A stretch of DNA of 35,131 bases from Rugamonas violacea (GTDB lineage: Bacteria; Pseudomonadota; Gammaproteobacteria; Burkholderiales; Burkholderiaceae_D): the NCBI RefSeq assembly GCF_016461825.1, contig NZ_JAEMNU010000129.1, forward strand, positions 1 through 35,131, read 5' to 3'. Positions within the stretch are counted from its first letter, which is position 1. Every line of letters begins with the position of its first letter. The notes under the pieces are model-generated. The model did no database searches. It was not told where the DNA came from and saw nothing but the letters and a program-made list of their open reading frames with translations. The translations under genes were made by a program, and so were the position numbers. Shown here in pieces: positions 8,469-15,572 of the stretch.

Positions 8469-9350
8469 ATGTCCATTCTGATCAATAAAGATACCAAAGT
8501 TGTCACCCAAGGGATCACCGGCAAGACCGGCCAGTTCCACACCCGCATGTGCCGCGACTACGCAAACGGCAAAGCCGCTTTCGTCGCGGGCGTGAACCCG
8601 AAGAAGGCCGGCGAAGATTTCGAAGGCATTCCTATTTTCGCCAACGTCAGCGAAGCGAAAAAAGAAACCGGCGCCAACGTGTCGGTCATCTACGTCCCGC
8701 CAGCAGGCGCGGCCGCAGCGATCTGGGAAGCCGTCGAAGCCGAGATGGACCTGGCCATTTGCATCACCGAAGGCATCCCCGTGCGCGACATGATGGCGCT
8801 GAAGGACCGCATGGCCAAGTCGGGTTCGAAAACCCTGCTGCTGGGTCCTAACTGCCCAGGTCTGATCACCCCGGACGAAATCAAGATCGGCATCATGCCG
8901 GGCCACATCCACAAGCAAGGCCGCATCGGCGTGGTTTCGCGTTCGGGCACCCTGACCTACGAAGCGGTCGGTCAGCTGACCGCACTGGGTCTGGGCCAGT
9001 CGAGCGCGGTCGGTATCGGCGGCGACCCGATCAACGGTCTGAAGCACATCGACATCATGAAGATGTTCAACGACGATCCTGACACCGACGCGGTCATCAT
9101 GATCGGCGAAATCGGCGGTCCGGACGAAGCCAACGCGGCTTACTGGATCAAAGACAACATGAAGAAACCAGTGGTCGGCTTCATCGCCGGCGTCACCGCT
9201 CCTCCGGGCAAGCGCATGGGCCACGCCGGCGCGCTGATCTCCGGCGGCGCCGACACCGCGCAAGCCAAACTGGAAATCATGGAAGCTTGCGGCATCACCG
9301 TCACCAAGAACCCGTCGGAAATGGCGCGTCTGCTGAAGGCCATGCTGTAA
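8469..9350 (+). CDS. sucD: Succinyl-CoA synthetase, alpha subunit
   Basis: Alpha subunit of succinyl-CoA synthetase, 293 residues. The N-terminal CoA-binding Rossmann domain contains GITGKTGQFHTRM, and the C-terminal domain contains the phosphohistidine region GKRMGHAGALISGG, where the histidine is the residue phosphorylated during catalysis. SRSGTLTYEAVGQLT is another invariant block. The start has AAGGAA a few bases upstream and lies 13 bases after the sucC stop, so the two are one operon. A hairpin terminator follows at 9380. Confidence 0.98.
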   Translation: MSILINKDTKVVTQGITGKTGQFHTRMCRDYANGKAAFVAGVNPKKAGEDFEGIPIFANVSEAKKETGANVSVIYVPPAGAAAAIWEAVEAEMDLAICITEGIPVRDMMALKDRMAKSGSKTLLLGPNCPGLITPDEIKIGIMPGHIHKQGRIGVVSRSGTLTYEAVGQLTALGLGQSSAVGIGGDPINGLKHIDIMKMFNDDPDTDAVIMIGEIGGPDEANAAYWIKDNMKKPVVGFIAGVTAPPGKRMGHAGALISGGADTAQAKLEIMEACGITVTKNPSEMARLLKAML

Positions 9351-9379
9351 TTAGCCGGATCGCGGTCTTGTAGTGAATA

Positions 9380-9414
9380 ATAGCGGGGAGCCTGGTGCTC
9401 CCCGTTATCATTTC
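9380..9414 (+). terminator. Terminator after sucCD
   Basis: Twelve-base-pair hairpin: 9380-9391 pairs with 9397-9408 around the 5-base loop CTGGT, with the strong core GGGGAGC/GCTCCCC and one G-U pair. It is followed by CATTT, a poor T tract, so efficiency is uncertain. It lies 30 bases after the sucD stop. Confidence 0.65.
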
Positions 9415-9486
9415 CGCGGCGTGTTTGCGCGACGCCTTGCCGCGACGTATTCCATGGCCGTCCAGCGGCCCCGGCTGGAGGATAGA

Positions 9487-10089
9487 TTGGCGAAAATCAT
9501 CATCTCGCGCGATGGCCAGGTCGAGCGGCAGGTGCAGCTGAGCAAGGAGCGCGTCACCTTGGGCCGCCACAGCCGGAACGACATCGTGCTCGCCCATCCG
9601 GCCGTCAGCGGCAGCCATGCCAGCATCGTCACCATCCTCGACGACTCCTTCCTCGACGACCTGCACAGCACCAACGGCAGTTATGTCAACGGCCACCGCG
9701 TCGGCAAACATTTCCTGCAACACCAGGACGTCATCCGCCTGGCCAAGTACGAGCTGCTGTTCCTGGCCGACGGCATCCGCCCCTCGGCGGCGGCGGCGAC
9801 GGCGGCGCTGGCGGCACTGGCGACGCACGCCCTGGCCGATATTGAAATATTGAACGGCAACAACGCCGGCAAGCGCATGGCGCTGACCAAGCCGCTGACT
9901 TCGCTGGGCCGGCCCGGCGTGCAGGTGGTGGCGATCCGCCGCGCCCCCGCCGCCTACCGCATCGCGCAACTGGAGGGGGCGCAGCCGGTGTTGCTCAACG
10001 GCGTCGCGCTGGACGGCGCCGAGACGCTGCTGCGGCATGGCGACGTGATCGAGATGGGCGGCACCCTGCTGGCCTTCCGCCTGGCCTGA
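9487..10089 (+). CDS. Tandem FHA-domain protein (TTG start)
   Basis: Cytoplasmic protein of 200 residues with two forkhead-associated modules, which bind phosphothreonine peptides. The first (about 1-98) has the full signature: GR at 26-27, SGSH at 41-44 and STNGSYVNG at 61-69. The second (about 118-200) is degenerate: SLGRPG, then LLNGVAL and HGDVIEMGG, but it lacks the SxxH motif. ATG and GTG codons exist upstream in frame (9454, 9373), but TTG at 9487 is preceded by a perfect GGAGG at 9477-9481 with 5-base spacing, and the resulting start MAKIIISRDGQ is the form I recall for this family. It sits just upstream of a pilin gene; a role in kinase signalling is inferred only from the domain. 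Confidence 0.85.
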   Translation: MAKIIISRDGQVERQVQLSKERVTLGRHSRNDIVLAHPAVSGSHASIVTILDDSFLDDLHSTNGSYVNGHRVGKHFLQHQDVIRLAKYELLFLADGIRPSAAAATAALAALATHALADIEILNGNNAGKRMALTKPLTSLGRPGVQVVAIRRAPAAYRIAQLEGAQPVLLNGVALDGAETLLRHGDVIEMGGTLLAFRLA

Positions 10090-10122
10090 GGCGGTCGCCA
10101 ACCGGCGCGCGCCGCCGCCCGA

Positions 10123-10179
10123 CTGACGAAAATTGTCAGCCCGCCGATTCGGCGCGCGCCAACTGACAAAAAAAGTCAG
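10123..10179 (+). promoter_or_regulatory. Twin palindromes upstream of the pilin promoter, probable activator sites
   Basis: Two copies of CTGAC-N7-GTCAG, at 10123-10139 and 10163-10179, with exactly the same spacer length and centres 40 bp apart, close to four helical turns. The spacers are A/T-rich. They lie about 73 and 113 bp upstream of the -24 element of the sigma-54 promoter, where enhancer-binding proteins usually sit. The likely binder is a PilR-like response regulator, since PilR drives sigma-54-dependent pilin genes elsewhere; that identity is inference. Confidence 0.65.
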
Positions 10180-10242
10180 CTCGGGCGACAAAAAATGGCG
10201 GTAGGCGCCCTTGCCGCCGACCGCCACCCCCTGGAAGTGGTC

Positions 10243-10258
10243 TGGCACGGCGCTTGCT
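10243..10258 (+). promoter_or_regulatory. Sigma-54 (-24/-12) promoter of the pilin gene
   Basis: TGGCACGGCGCTTGCT matches the RpoN consensus: TGGCAC at -24, TTGCT at -12, with the GG (10244-10245) and GC (10256-10257) dinucleotides separated by exactly 10 bases. The predicted start point is near 10270, about 36 bases before the pilin ATG. Confidence 0.9.
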
Positions 10259-10305
10259 GATACCTGAGTGTGGCACCCATATTTACATCACTCAGGAGTA
10301 GCAAA

Positions 10306-10776
10306 ATGAAATCGATGACCATGATCAAGAAACAAGCACAGGCCGGCTTCACCCTCATCGAACTGATGATCGTCGTCGCCATCATCGGCATCCTGGCGGC
10401 CGTGGCTATTCCTGCCTACAGCGACTACACCGCCAAGGCCAAGATCGCCAACGCGATGTCGGCGGTGGCCTCCTTGAAGACCGCCGTGGCGCTGTGCGGC
10501 CAGGAAGCTGGCGGGGTCTTGACGGATTGTAAGAACGGCAGCAGCGGCATTCCGGCCGCAACCGATTTCAAGGCGACCAAGGAAGTCGCCAGCGTGGCCA
10601 TCGCGGCCGAGGGCGTGATCACGGAAACCCTGGCGTCCGGCCTGGGCACCGGCATCGACGGCATGACCATCATCTTCACTCCGCTGATCAACGGCGGCAA
10701 CCTGGCCTGGAAAGTGACTACCACGGTGACCAACATCCCGGCCAAGGCAGCGATCGAGAAAAACAACGCGCCTTAA
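10306..10776 (+). CDS. Type IV pilin (PilA-like major pilin)
   Basis: Prepilin of 156 residues. The class III signal is complete: basic leader MKSMTMIKKQAQAG of 14 residues, cleavage before F, then FTLIELMIVVAIIGILAAV with Glu at mature position 5, which forms the hydrophobic assembly helix. The globular part is short and Ala/Gly-rich with two cysteines only about a dozen residues apart (ALCGQEAG...LTDCKNG), which could form a small disulfide loop. The ATG at 10306 follows CAGGAG at good spacing. A sigma-54 promoter and twin activator sites precede it and a strong terminator follows, so it is a single-gene transcript, as for major pilins. pilA is likely but no pilus assembly genes are in the window. 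Confidence 0.92.
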   Translation: MKSMTMIKKQAQAGFTLIELMIVVAIIGILAAVAIPAYSDYTAKAKIANAMSAVASLKTAVALCGQEAGGVLTDCKNGSSGIPAATDFKATKEVASVAIAAEGVITETLASGLGTGIDGMTIIFTPLINGGNLAWKVTTTVTNIPAKAAIEKNNAP

Positions 10777-10818
10777 TGTCGTAACTGTTGCGAAATGGCG
10801 ACGCCGACGGCGCCGCCC

Positions 10819-10854
10819 AACAAAAAACCAGGTTTCGCGACCTGGTTTTTTGTT
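10819..10854. terminator. Bidirectional terminator between pilin and PilZ genes
   Basis: Perfect 15-bp inverted repeat, 10819-10833 with 10840-10854, loop TTCGCG. The CCAGGT/ACCTGG core is flanked by A and T runs, so it works as a rho-independent terminator in both directions. It serves the convergent pilin (plus) and PilZ (minus) genes. Confidence 0.92.
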
Positions 10855-10877
10855 GTTTGCCGCGCGCCGCGCGCCGC

Positions 10878-11588
10878 TCAGACGATCTTCTGGCGGTCGG
10901 CGATCAAGGCCTCGTAGGTCAGGTTTTGCAGCATCGTGTAATGCACCGGGTCGAGGTCGATGAACTGCACGCCGTAGGTGAACACCTCGGCCTTGTCGGC
11001 GGTGGCCGGCTTGACCATGTTGATGTTGCGGATGGTGGCGTTGGGATTGACGCGCACCTGGCGGTTGCCGGGCTGGGCGATCAGGTAGAAGGACAGGCCG
11101 ACCATGTTGTCGTCGTCGGTCAGTTTCTTGGGCGACTCGATCAGCGCGCCGGACACGCTCAGGTTGACCAGGAACACCGAGGTGGTGCCGGCCGGCGAGG
11201 TGACCTGGGCCGGGATGTCGACCTTGACCCGCATGGCCGCGCGCAGGCTGGTGCCTTGGATCGAGGTGGGAAACGACAGGTGGACATAGAACAACGGGCG
11301 CGGGAAGATGCGCTGCACGGTGCAGGAGAACGAGCACACGTTGACGCCGGAAAAGACGCGGATGGTCAGCTTGTCGCCGTCGTTGAGGGCGATGGGCGCG
11401 CCGTTCTCGACCGGGATCTTGACGATCATGAACTCGTCCTTGACCCAGCCGATCAGCGTGGAGAAATGCTGGATCGGTTTGATGGTGCGATGCGTGATGA
11501 ACTGGATACGACCGCCCACCTGCAGGTTCATCTGTTCGAATTCGTATTCCTGGGTCTTCGCTTCGCTCGGCGGAGTGTTGCTGCTCAT
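10878..11588 (-). CDS. YcgR-like flagellar brake / PilZ c-di-GMP receptor
   Basis: Cytoplasmic protein of 236 residues. About residues 15-110 form a YcgR-type N-terminal domain (QVGGRIQFIT...). The C-terminal PilZ domain (about 113-230) carries both c-di-GMP binding motifs: RAAMR at 116-120 (RxxxR) and NLSVSG at 142-147 (N/DxSxxG). Such proteins slow flagellar motors or alter pilus output when c-di-GMP is high. It is convergent with the pilin gene and shares its terminator. A good minus-strand promoter is at 11694-11722, leaving a leader of nearly 100 bases. Confidence 0.9.
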   Translation of the reverse strand: MSSNTPPSEAKTQEYEFEQMNLQVGGRIQFITHRTIKPIQHFSTLIGWVKDEFMIVKIPVENGAPIALNDGDKLTIRVFSGVNVCSFSCTVQRIFPRPLFYVHLSFPTSIQGTSLRAAMRVKVDIPAQVTSPAGTTSVFLVNLSVSGALIESPKKLTDDDNMVGLSFYLIAQPGNRQVRVNPNATIRNINMVKPATADKAEVFTYGVQFIDLDPVHYTMLQNLTYEALIADRQKIV

Positions 11589-11693
11589 TCGTACGTCCTT
11601 TTCGCCTGCTCGATATGGTGTTGTAAGACGTGTTCAGTCGACAAGTATGCCTGATCCAGGCCCGTCTGCGAAACACCTATTACCGCTGCGGCA

Positions 11694-11722
11694 ATTATAT
11701 ACGCGCTAACGTGGCGTAACAA
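11694..11722 (-). promoter_or_regulatory. Sigma-70 promoter of the PilZ gene
   Basis: On the minus strand TTGTTA (11717-11722) is followed after exactly 17 bases by a perfect TATAAT (11694-11699). The start point would be near 11687. It lies between the vapC stop and the PilZ start. Confidence 0.75.
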
Positions 11723-11742
11723 TCAGACAAGAATGGCGCTTG

Positions 11743-12183
11743 CTAAAGGGCGCGCGGTGCGCCACGTGGGACGACATCGACTATCTTCACTAACGTTGTC
11801 GTTTCCAACTCGTAAGGAATACGTACATGCGGCCCCTTGACGTCCTTCTTGTTGCGCGTGATGAGGATTAAGCCTCGCACAATCGAGGTCGCCATGATGA
11901 TGGCATCGGGGAGGGCGATTTTCGGACCTTGGCGTATGCTCTTGCCGCGAATGTGCGCGGCCGCAGCCACGATGTCGTCGTCGGTGTGGATGATTTCGAA
12001 ACCGAAGTCGGCGATGAACAGGGTCAGCTCGTCGATATCGTCGGGTTTGGCACCGGCAAACAATTCCATCCACGTGATCGCGCTGATCGCCGGTTCGTTC
12101 CAGTATTCCAGTTCGTCGAGCGCGGCCTTGTAGCCTTTTAGCGCGTCGATAAGGATGTTCGTGTCGAAAAGAACTAGCGCCAT
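11743..12183 (-). CDS. vapC: VapC-type PIN-domain toxin ribonuclease
   Basis: Protein of 146 residues with a PIN domain, a Mg-dependent ribonuclease fold used by VapBC toxins to cleave tRNA or rRNA. The acidic active-site residues are visible: Asp7 in LFDTNILID, Glu40 in TWMELFAG, Asp93 in LPDAIIMA, and Asn111 to Asp114 in TRNKKD. The frame is open to 12246, but the ATG at 12183 gives the canonical PIN start MALVLFDTN and overlaps the antitoxin stop by 10 bases, the usual coupled arrangement. Full length, no key residue missing. The RNA target is unknown. Confidence 0.9.
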   Translation of the reverse strand: MALVLFDTNILIDALKGYKAALDELEYWNEPAISAITWMELFAGAKPDDIDELTLFIADFGFEIIHTDDDIVAAAAHIRGKSIRQGPKIALPDAIIMATSIVRGLILITRNKKDVKGPHVRIPYELETTTLVKIVDVVPRGAPRAL

Positions 12184-12371
12184 TCGGCCCTCATTTCGCG
12201 CTGGTATTCCAAGCCGTCGGCAGGAATATCCTTGCGATCTGCCCACAAGCCAGCGATGCGCTTCAGCGCGGCAGCGCGCCGACGACGGGCTTCACTATGC
12301 CCCTCGTCATGCTGCCCCCCCGTTTGGGCGGGCTGCGAATGTTTGTCGGCGTCCTGAACAAGTGTGGTCAT
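12174..12371 (-). CDS. vapB: VapB-type antitoxin
   Basis: Small protein of 65 residues upstream of and overlapping the PIN toxin. The C-terminal half, GLWADRKDIPADGLEYQREM and the following basic/tryptophan end, is a typical toxin-wrapping tail of VapB antitoxins. The N-terminal part is short, glutamine-rich and charged, without an obvious ribbon-helix-helix or AbrB fold, so DNA binding is uncertain. A strong GGAGGTGA precedes the ATG at 12371. Start and stop define a two-gene toxin-antitoxin operon. No clear operator was seen upstream. Confidence 0.82.
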   Translation of the reverse strand: MTTLVQDADKHSQPAQTGGQHDEGHSEARRRRAAALKRIAGLWADRKDIPADGLEYQREMRAEWR

Positions 12372-12461
12372 ACTTCACCTCCGTTCATGCGATGTTAGAA
12401 CCAGTGTAGCGCATTGGCGAGCCAGTGTCGTATTGCCCTTCGCTGCCTTACTCAAGCGTTG

Positions 12462-12974
12462 TCACTTGTCAAGATCCGCTGTCCAGTCGCCGCTCTTGCC
12501 GCCATGTTTCTCCATCACGCGGATATCGCTCATCACCATGCCGCGATCGACCGCCTTGCACATGTCGTAGACGGTCAGCAGGCCGACCTGCACCGCCGTC
12601 AGCGCCTCCATCTCGACGCCGGTCTTGCCGTAGGTTTCGACCTGGGCGCGGCAGTGCACGCTGTGCTTCGCCTCGTCGATGTCGAAATCGACCGTGACGC
12701 GGGTCAGCGCCAGCGGGTGGCACAGCGGCACCAGGTCGCTGGTGCGCTTGGCGCCCATGATGGCGGCGATGCGGGCGATGCCCAACACGTCGCCCTTCTT
12801 GGCCGTTCCCGCCAGGATAATCGCCAGCGTCTCGGGCTTCATGCGGATGCTGCCGCCGGCCACGGCCGTGCGGTGGGTTTCCTGCTTGGCGCCGACGTCG
12901 ACCATGTGGGCTTGTCCGGTGGCGTCGAAGTGGGTCAGGTGGTCGGCTGGAGGCGTGCTGGGCTGTGTGGTCAT
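12462..12974 (-). CDS. moaC: Cyclic pyranopterin monophosphate synthase
   Basis: MoaC converts the MoaA product 3',8-cyclo-7,8-dihydro-GTP into cyclic pyranopterin monophosphate in molybdenum cofactor synthesis; cytoplasmic, hexameric in other bacteria. The 170 residues contain the family blocks MVDVGAK, LVPLCHPL (84-88 LCHPL), YGKTGVEMEAL (115-125) and VYDMCKAVD with Asp137 and Lys140 corresponding to the catalytic pair. The frame is open to 13058, but the extension would run across the divergent metalloprotease promoter; ATG 12974 gives the normal length. No other moa gene is nearby. Confidence 0.95.
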   Translation of the reverse strand: MTTQPSTPPADHLTHFDATGQAHMVDVGAKQETHRTAVAGGSIRMKPETLAIILAGTAKKGDVLGIARIAAIMGAKRTSDLVPLCHPLALTRVTVDFDIDEAKHSVHCRAQVETYGKTGVEMEALTAVQVGLLTVYDMCKAVDRGMVMSDIRVMEKHGGKSGDWTADLDK

Positions 12975-13022
12975 GGCGTGAATCGCTAGAAGGTGGCGGG
13001 TGGTCTGCGGCGCGGCAAAACG

Positions 13023-13036
13023 GGTATGATAGCACC
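13023..13036 (+). promoter_or_regulatory. Promoter core touching the metalloprotease start codon
   Basis: GGTATGATAGCACC: TATGAT (13025-13030) is a five-of-six -10 hexamer. The predicted start point coincides with the GTG at 13037, so the transcript may have no leader. No convincing -35 is present. The same core, -10 hexamer then RGC, appears near 17397, 18733, 31844 (minus) and 32478 (minus). Confidence 0.45.
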
Positions 13037-14737
13037 GTGAATTCCAAACGTTTCCCATCCGGCCACACGCTGCGCCGTCTGCTGACCGCCGCCGCGCTGC
13101 TGGCGGCGCCCCTGTTGATGGCGCAAAATTCGCTGCCTTCGTCCAACATCCCCAACCTGCCGACCTTGGGCGACACCGAGCGGCAGGACTTGTCGCCGCT
13201 GATCGAGCGCAAGCTGGGCGAGGAGATCATGCGCGACATCCGCCGCAACCTCGACTATCTGGACGACGGCCCCATCCTCGAATACCTGAACAACTTCGGC
13301 AACGCGCTGGTGGCGGCGCGGCCGGGCGCGCGCGGCGAAACCAATTACGACTATTTCTTCTTCGCCGTGCGCGACCCGCAACTCAACGCCTTCGCCCTGC
13401 CGGGCGGCTTCATCGCGGTCCACTCGGCGCTGCTGCTGGCGGCGCAGAGCGAGTCCGAGCTGGCCTCGGTGCTGGGCCACGAGATCGGCCACGTGGCGCA
13501 GCGCCACATCGCCCGCCAGCTGGGCCAGCAGAAGCAGGATGCGCTGATCCCGCTGGCGGCGATGATCCTGGCGGCGTTGGCCTCGAAGGCCGGCGGCGAC
13601 GCGGCCATCGGCGTGTTCGCGGCGGGGCAGGGCTTGGCGATCCAACGCCAGCTCAACTTCGGCCGCGACGCCGAGCGCGAGGCCGACCGCATCGGCTTCC
13701 AGATCATGGGCGAGGCCGGCTTCGATACCAGCGGCATGGTGGCCTTCTTCCAGCGCATGCAGACGGCCAGCCGCTCCTACAGCGATCTGACGCCGGCCTA
13801 TCTGCAGAGCCACCCCTTGACCACCGAGCGCATCGCCGACATCCAGGCGCGCATCCGCGAGCAGCCCTACAAGCAGCGCCTCGACAGCCTGGACTTTTAT
13901 CTGGTGCGTTCGCGCGCCCGCGTGCTGCAGGACGCGAGCTCGCAGGGCTTGGCCGAGGCCAAGGTGTTTTTCGAGAACCAGATGTTGCAGCAAAGCCGAC
14001 AGCAGATCTGCGCGGCGCAGTACGGCCTGGCGATGGTGGCGCTGAAGAAGGGCGACATGGCCATGGCGCAGGGCTGGCTGGACAAGGCCCGCGCCACCGC
14101 CGAGCAGGCGCCGGCCGCCGGCACCTTCAGCGGCGCGCGGCCGCAGACCGGCGGTTCGATCTTCGTCAGCACGGCGCTGGAGATCAAGCTGGAGCAGAAG
14201 AAGGACGCCGCCGTCATCGCCGTGGCCTTGAAGGAGGCCGAGGCGGCGCGGCTGAAGTTCCCGCTGTCGCGCGGCATCGCCCACCAGTACGGCGAGGCGC
14301 TGATCGCGGCGGGCAAGCTGGAGCAGGCGGCGCTGTATCTGCGCGAGCAGGCGCAGATGTACAAGGAGGAGCCGGAGGTGTTCGACCTGCTGGCCGAGGC
14401 CTACGCGGCGCAGGGCAAGCAGGCGCTGCAGCACATCGCGCTGGCCGAGTCGTATGTGCTGCAGGGCGGCGTGCTGGCGGCGCTGGACCAGCTCGGCATC
14501 GCCCGCAAGGCGCCCGACGCCACCTTCTACGACCAGGCGGTGATCGACGCCCGCGAGCGCGAGTTGCAGGCGCGCCGCCGCGAGGAGCTGGGCGACAAGG
14601 GCAAGAAGGATTTGGCGGCGCCGTCGGCCGCGCCGGGGCCGACGCTGCGTTTGTCGACCACGCCGGCCGATGCGATGGCGCCGTCCCCCTTCCCTGCAAC
14701 CATGACGGGGCCGGAATCGCGCTTTCCGCGCCGCTAG
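13037..14737 (+). CDS. bepA: Periplasmic M48 metalloprotease with TPR repeats (BepA/YfgC-like)
   Basis: Zinc endopeptidase-chaperone of the outer-membrane assembly pathway (BepA in E. coli edits stalled LptD and BAM substrates). From GTG 13037 there is a clean Sec signal: basic VNSKRFPSGHTLRR, a hydrophobic core and a cut near MAQ-N. The M48 domain shows HEIGH (148-152) with the third ligand in EREAD (213-217). TPR-like helices fill about 330-520. The protein has 566 residues, longer than E. coli BepA (487); the extra part is a low-complexity Ala/Pro tail. No Shine-Dalgarno sequence precedes the GTG and the frame extends upstream only through non-signal sequence. Divergent from moaC. Confidence 0.9.
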   Translation: MNSKRFPSGHTLRRLLTAAALLAAPLLMAQNSLPSSNIPNLPTLGDTERQDLSPLIERKLGEEIMRDIRRNLDYLDDGPILEYLNNFGNALVAARPGARGETNYDYFFFAVRDPQLNAFALPGGFIAVHSALLLAAQSESELASVLGHEIGHVAQRHIARQLGQQKQDALIPLAAMILAALASKAGGDAAIGVFAAGQGLAIQRQLNFGRDAEREADRIGFQIMGEAGFDTSGMVAFFQRMQTASRSYSDLTPAYLQSHPLTTERIADIQARIREQPYKQRLDSLDFYLVRSRARVLQDASSQGLAEAKVFFENQMLQQSRQQICAAQYGLAMVALKKGDMAMAQGWLDKARATAEQAPAAGTFSGARPQTGGSIFVSTALEIKLEQKKDAAVIAVALKEAEAARLKFPLSRGIAHQYGEALIAAGKLEQAALYLREQAQMYKEEPEVFDLLAEAYAAQGKQALQHIALAESYVLQGGVLAALDQLGIARKAPDATFYDQAVIDARERELQARRREELGDKGKKDLAAPSAAPGPTLRLSTTPADAMAPSPFPATMTGPESRFPRR

Positions 14738-14833
14738 CCCGATCCGTGGCGCCGGCGGGTGGCCGCCGTCGCCGCTGTTTTTTGCGGGGCGCCAAGGCGC
14801 CGGGCGTGGCGGCCAACCCCACAGGCGGGAGCC

Positions 14834-14860
14834 GGGGTCGGACCCGGCGGGTCCGACCCC
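14834..14860. repeat. REP-like palindrome
   Basis: Perfect 12-bp inverted repeat GGGGTCGGACCC / GGGTCCGACCCC with loop GGC, in the 194-base gap between the convergent metalloprotease and minus-strand genes. A related but diverged copy lies at 21687-21736. It may act as a terminator stem although no T run follows; the repeat of the core elsewhere suggests a dispersed intergenic element. Confidence 0.75.
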
Positions 14861-14931
14861 AGGTTTGCGCCGTTGGGTTTGGTCGGCGTCGCGGCAATCC
14901 TTGAGGAAGCTGTTTTTTTCGCTAGCGCCGC

Positions 14932-15522
14932 CTAGGGCGCCGGCCGGCGCACGAAACCGAAACGCGCGGCGACGTCGTCGTCCTGCGCCAGCCGCGTCAC
15001 CGGCGTTTCAGCCTCGCGCAGGTGCAGGCTCAGCGCGCCTTTGCCGTCCTCCAGCCAGGCCATCAGCGCCTCGTCCGAGACGCTGGCGCCGTCCATCCAC
15101 AACAGCGGCAAGACCTGGGCGAAGTCGCGGTCGTCGAGCTGGGCCAGCACGGTGCCGCTGTGCAGGAACAGCGCGCCGGCCTGGCTCAGGTAGACGGCGT
15201 CGAGCGGCCCCATGGCCACGCCGGTGTGCAACTGCCAGCCCTCGCCGGGCACGCTGCGGGCGATGTAGGGCGTCGCCTCCAGGTTCAGGTAGACGCGCTG
15301 CGGACCGTTCTGGAAATACCAGCAGCCGCGTTCGTCGCGGTCGTAGTTGCGGGCGATGAAGGCGAGCAGGGCGACGTGCTGCAGCTTGTCGCCCGGCAGG
15401 TCGAGCTGCTGCGCGCGCTCGTCGCGCATGCGCCATTGGCCGCGCGCGTCCAGCCCCAGCCAGCCGTAGCAGTGCGGCACGTTGGGCCATTTGGCGATGG
15501 CTTGTTTGACGATCTCATCCAT
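14932..15522 (-). CDS. Conserved protein of unknown function (possibly DUF2946-annotated family)
   Basis: Protein of 196 residues, no signal peptide or membrane segment. It starts MDEIVKQAIAKWPNVPHCYG, continues WLGLDARGQWRMRDE, then a block with YFQNGPQRVYLNLEATPY, and ends with a strand-rich domain. From memory, such proteins in this order are often labelled DUF2946, but I am unsure of the label. The frame is open to 15972 through the YheT-like gene in another frame; ATG 15522 gives the compact protein. It is the last gene of a four-gene minus-strand set, 50 bases after the hydrolase. Function unknown. Confidence 0.75.
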   Translation of the reverse strand: MDEIVKQAIAKWPNVPHCYGWLGLDARGQWRMRDERAQQLDLPGDKLQHVALLAFIARNYDRDERGCWYFQNGPQRVYLNLEATPYIARSVPGEGWQLHTGVAMGPLDAVYLSQAGALFLHSGTVLAQLDDRDFAQVLPLLWMDGASVSDEALMAWLEDGKGALSLHLREAETPVTRLAQDDDVAARFGFVRRPAP

Positions 15523-15572
15523 GTTTTGCTTCTTCCGGCCGCGCCGATGGCGGCCTGTTGTGTGCTGCCCGC

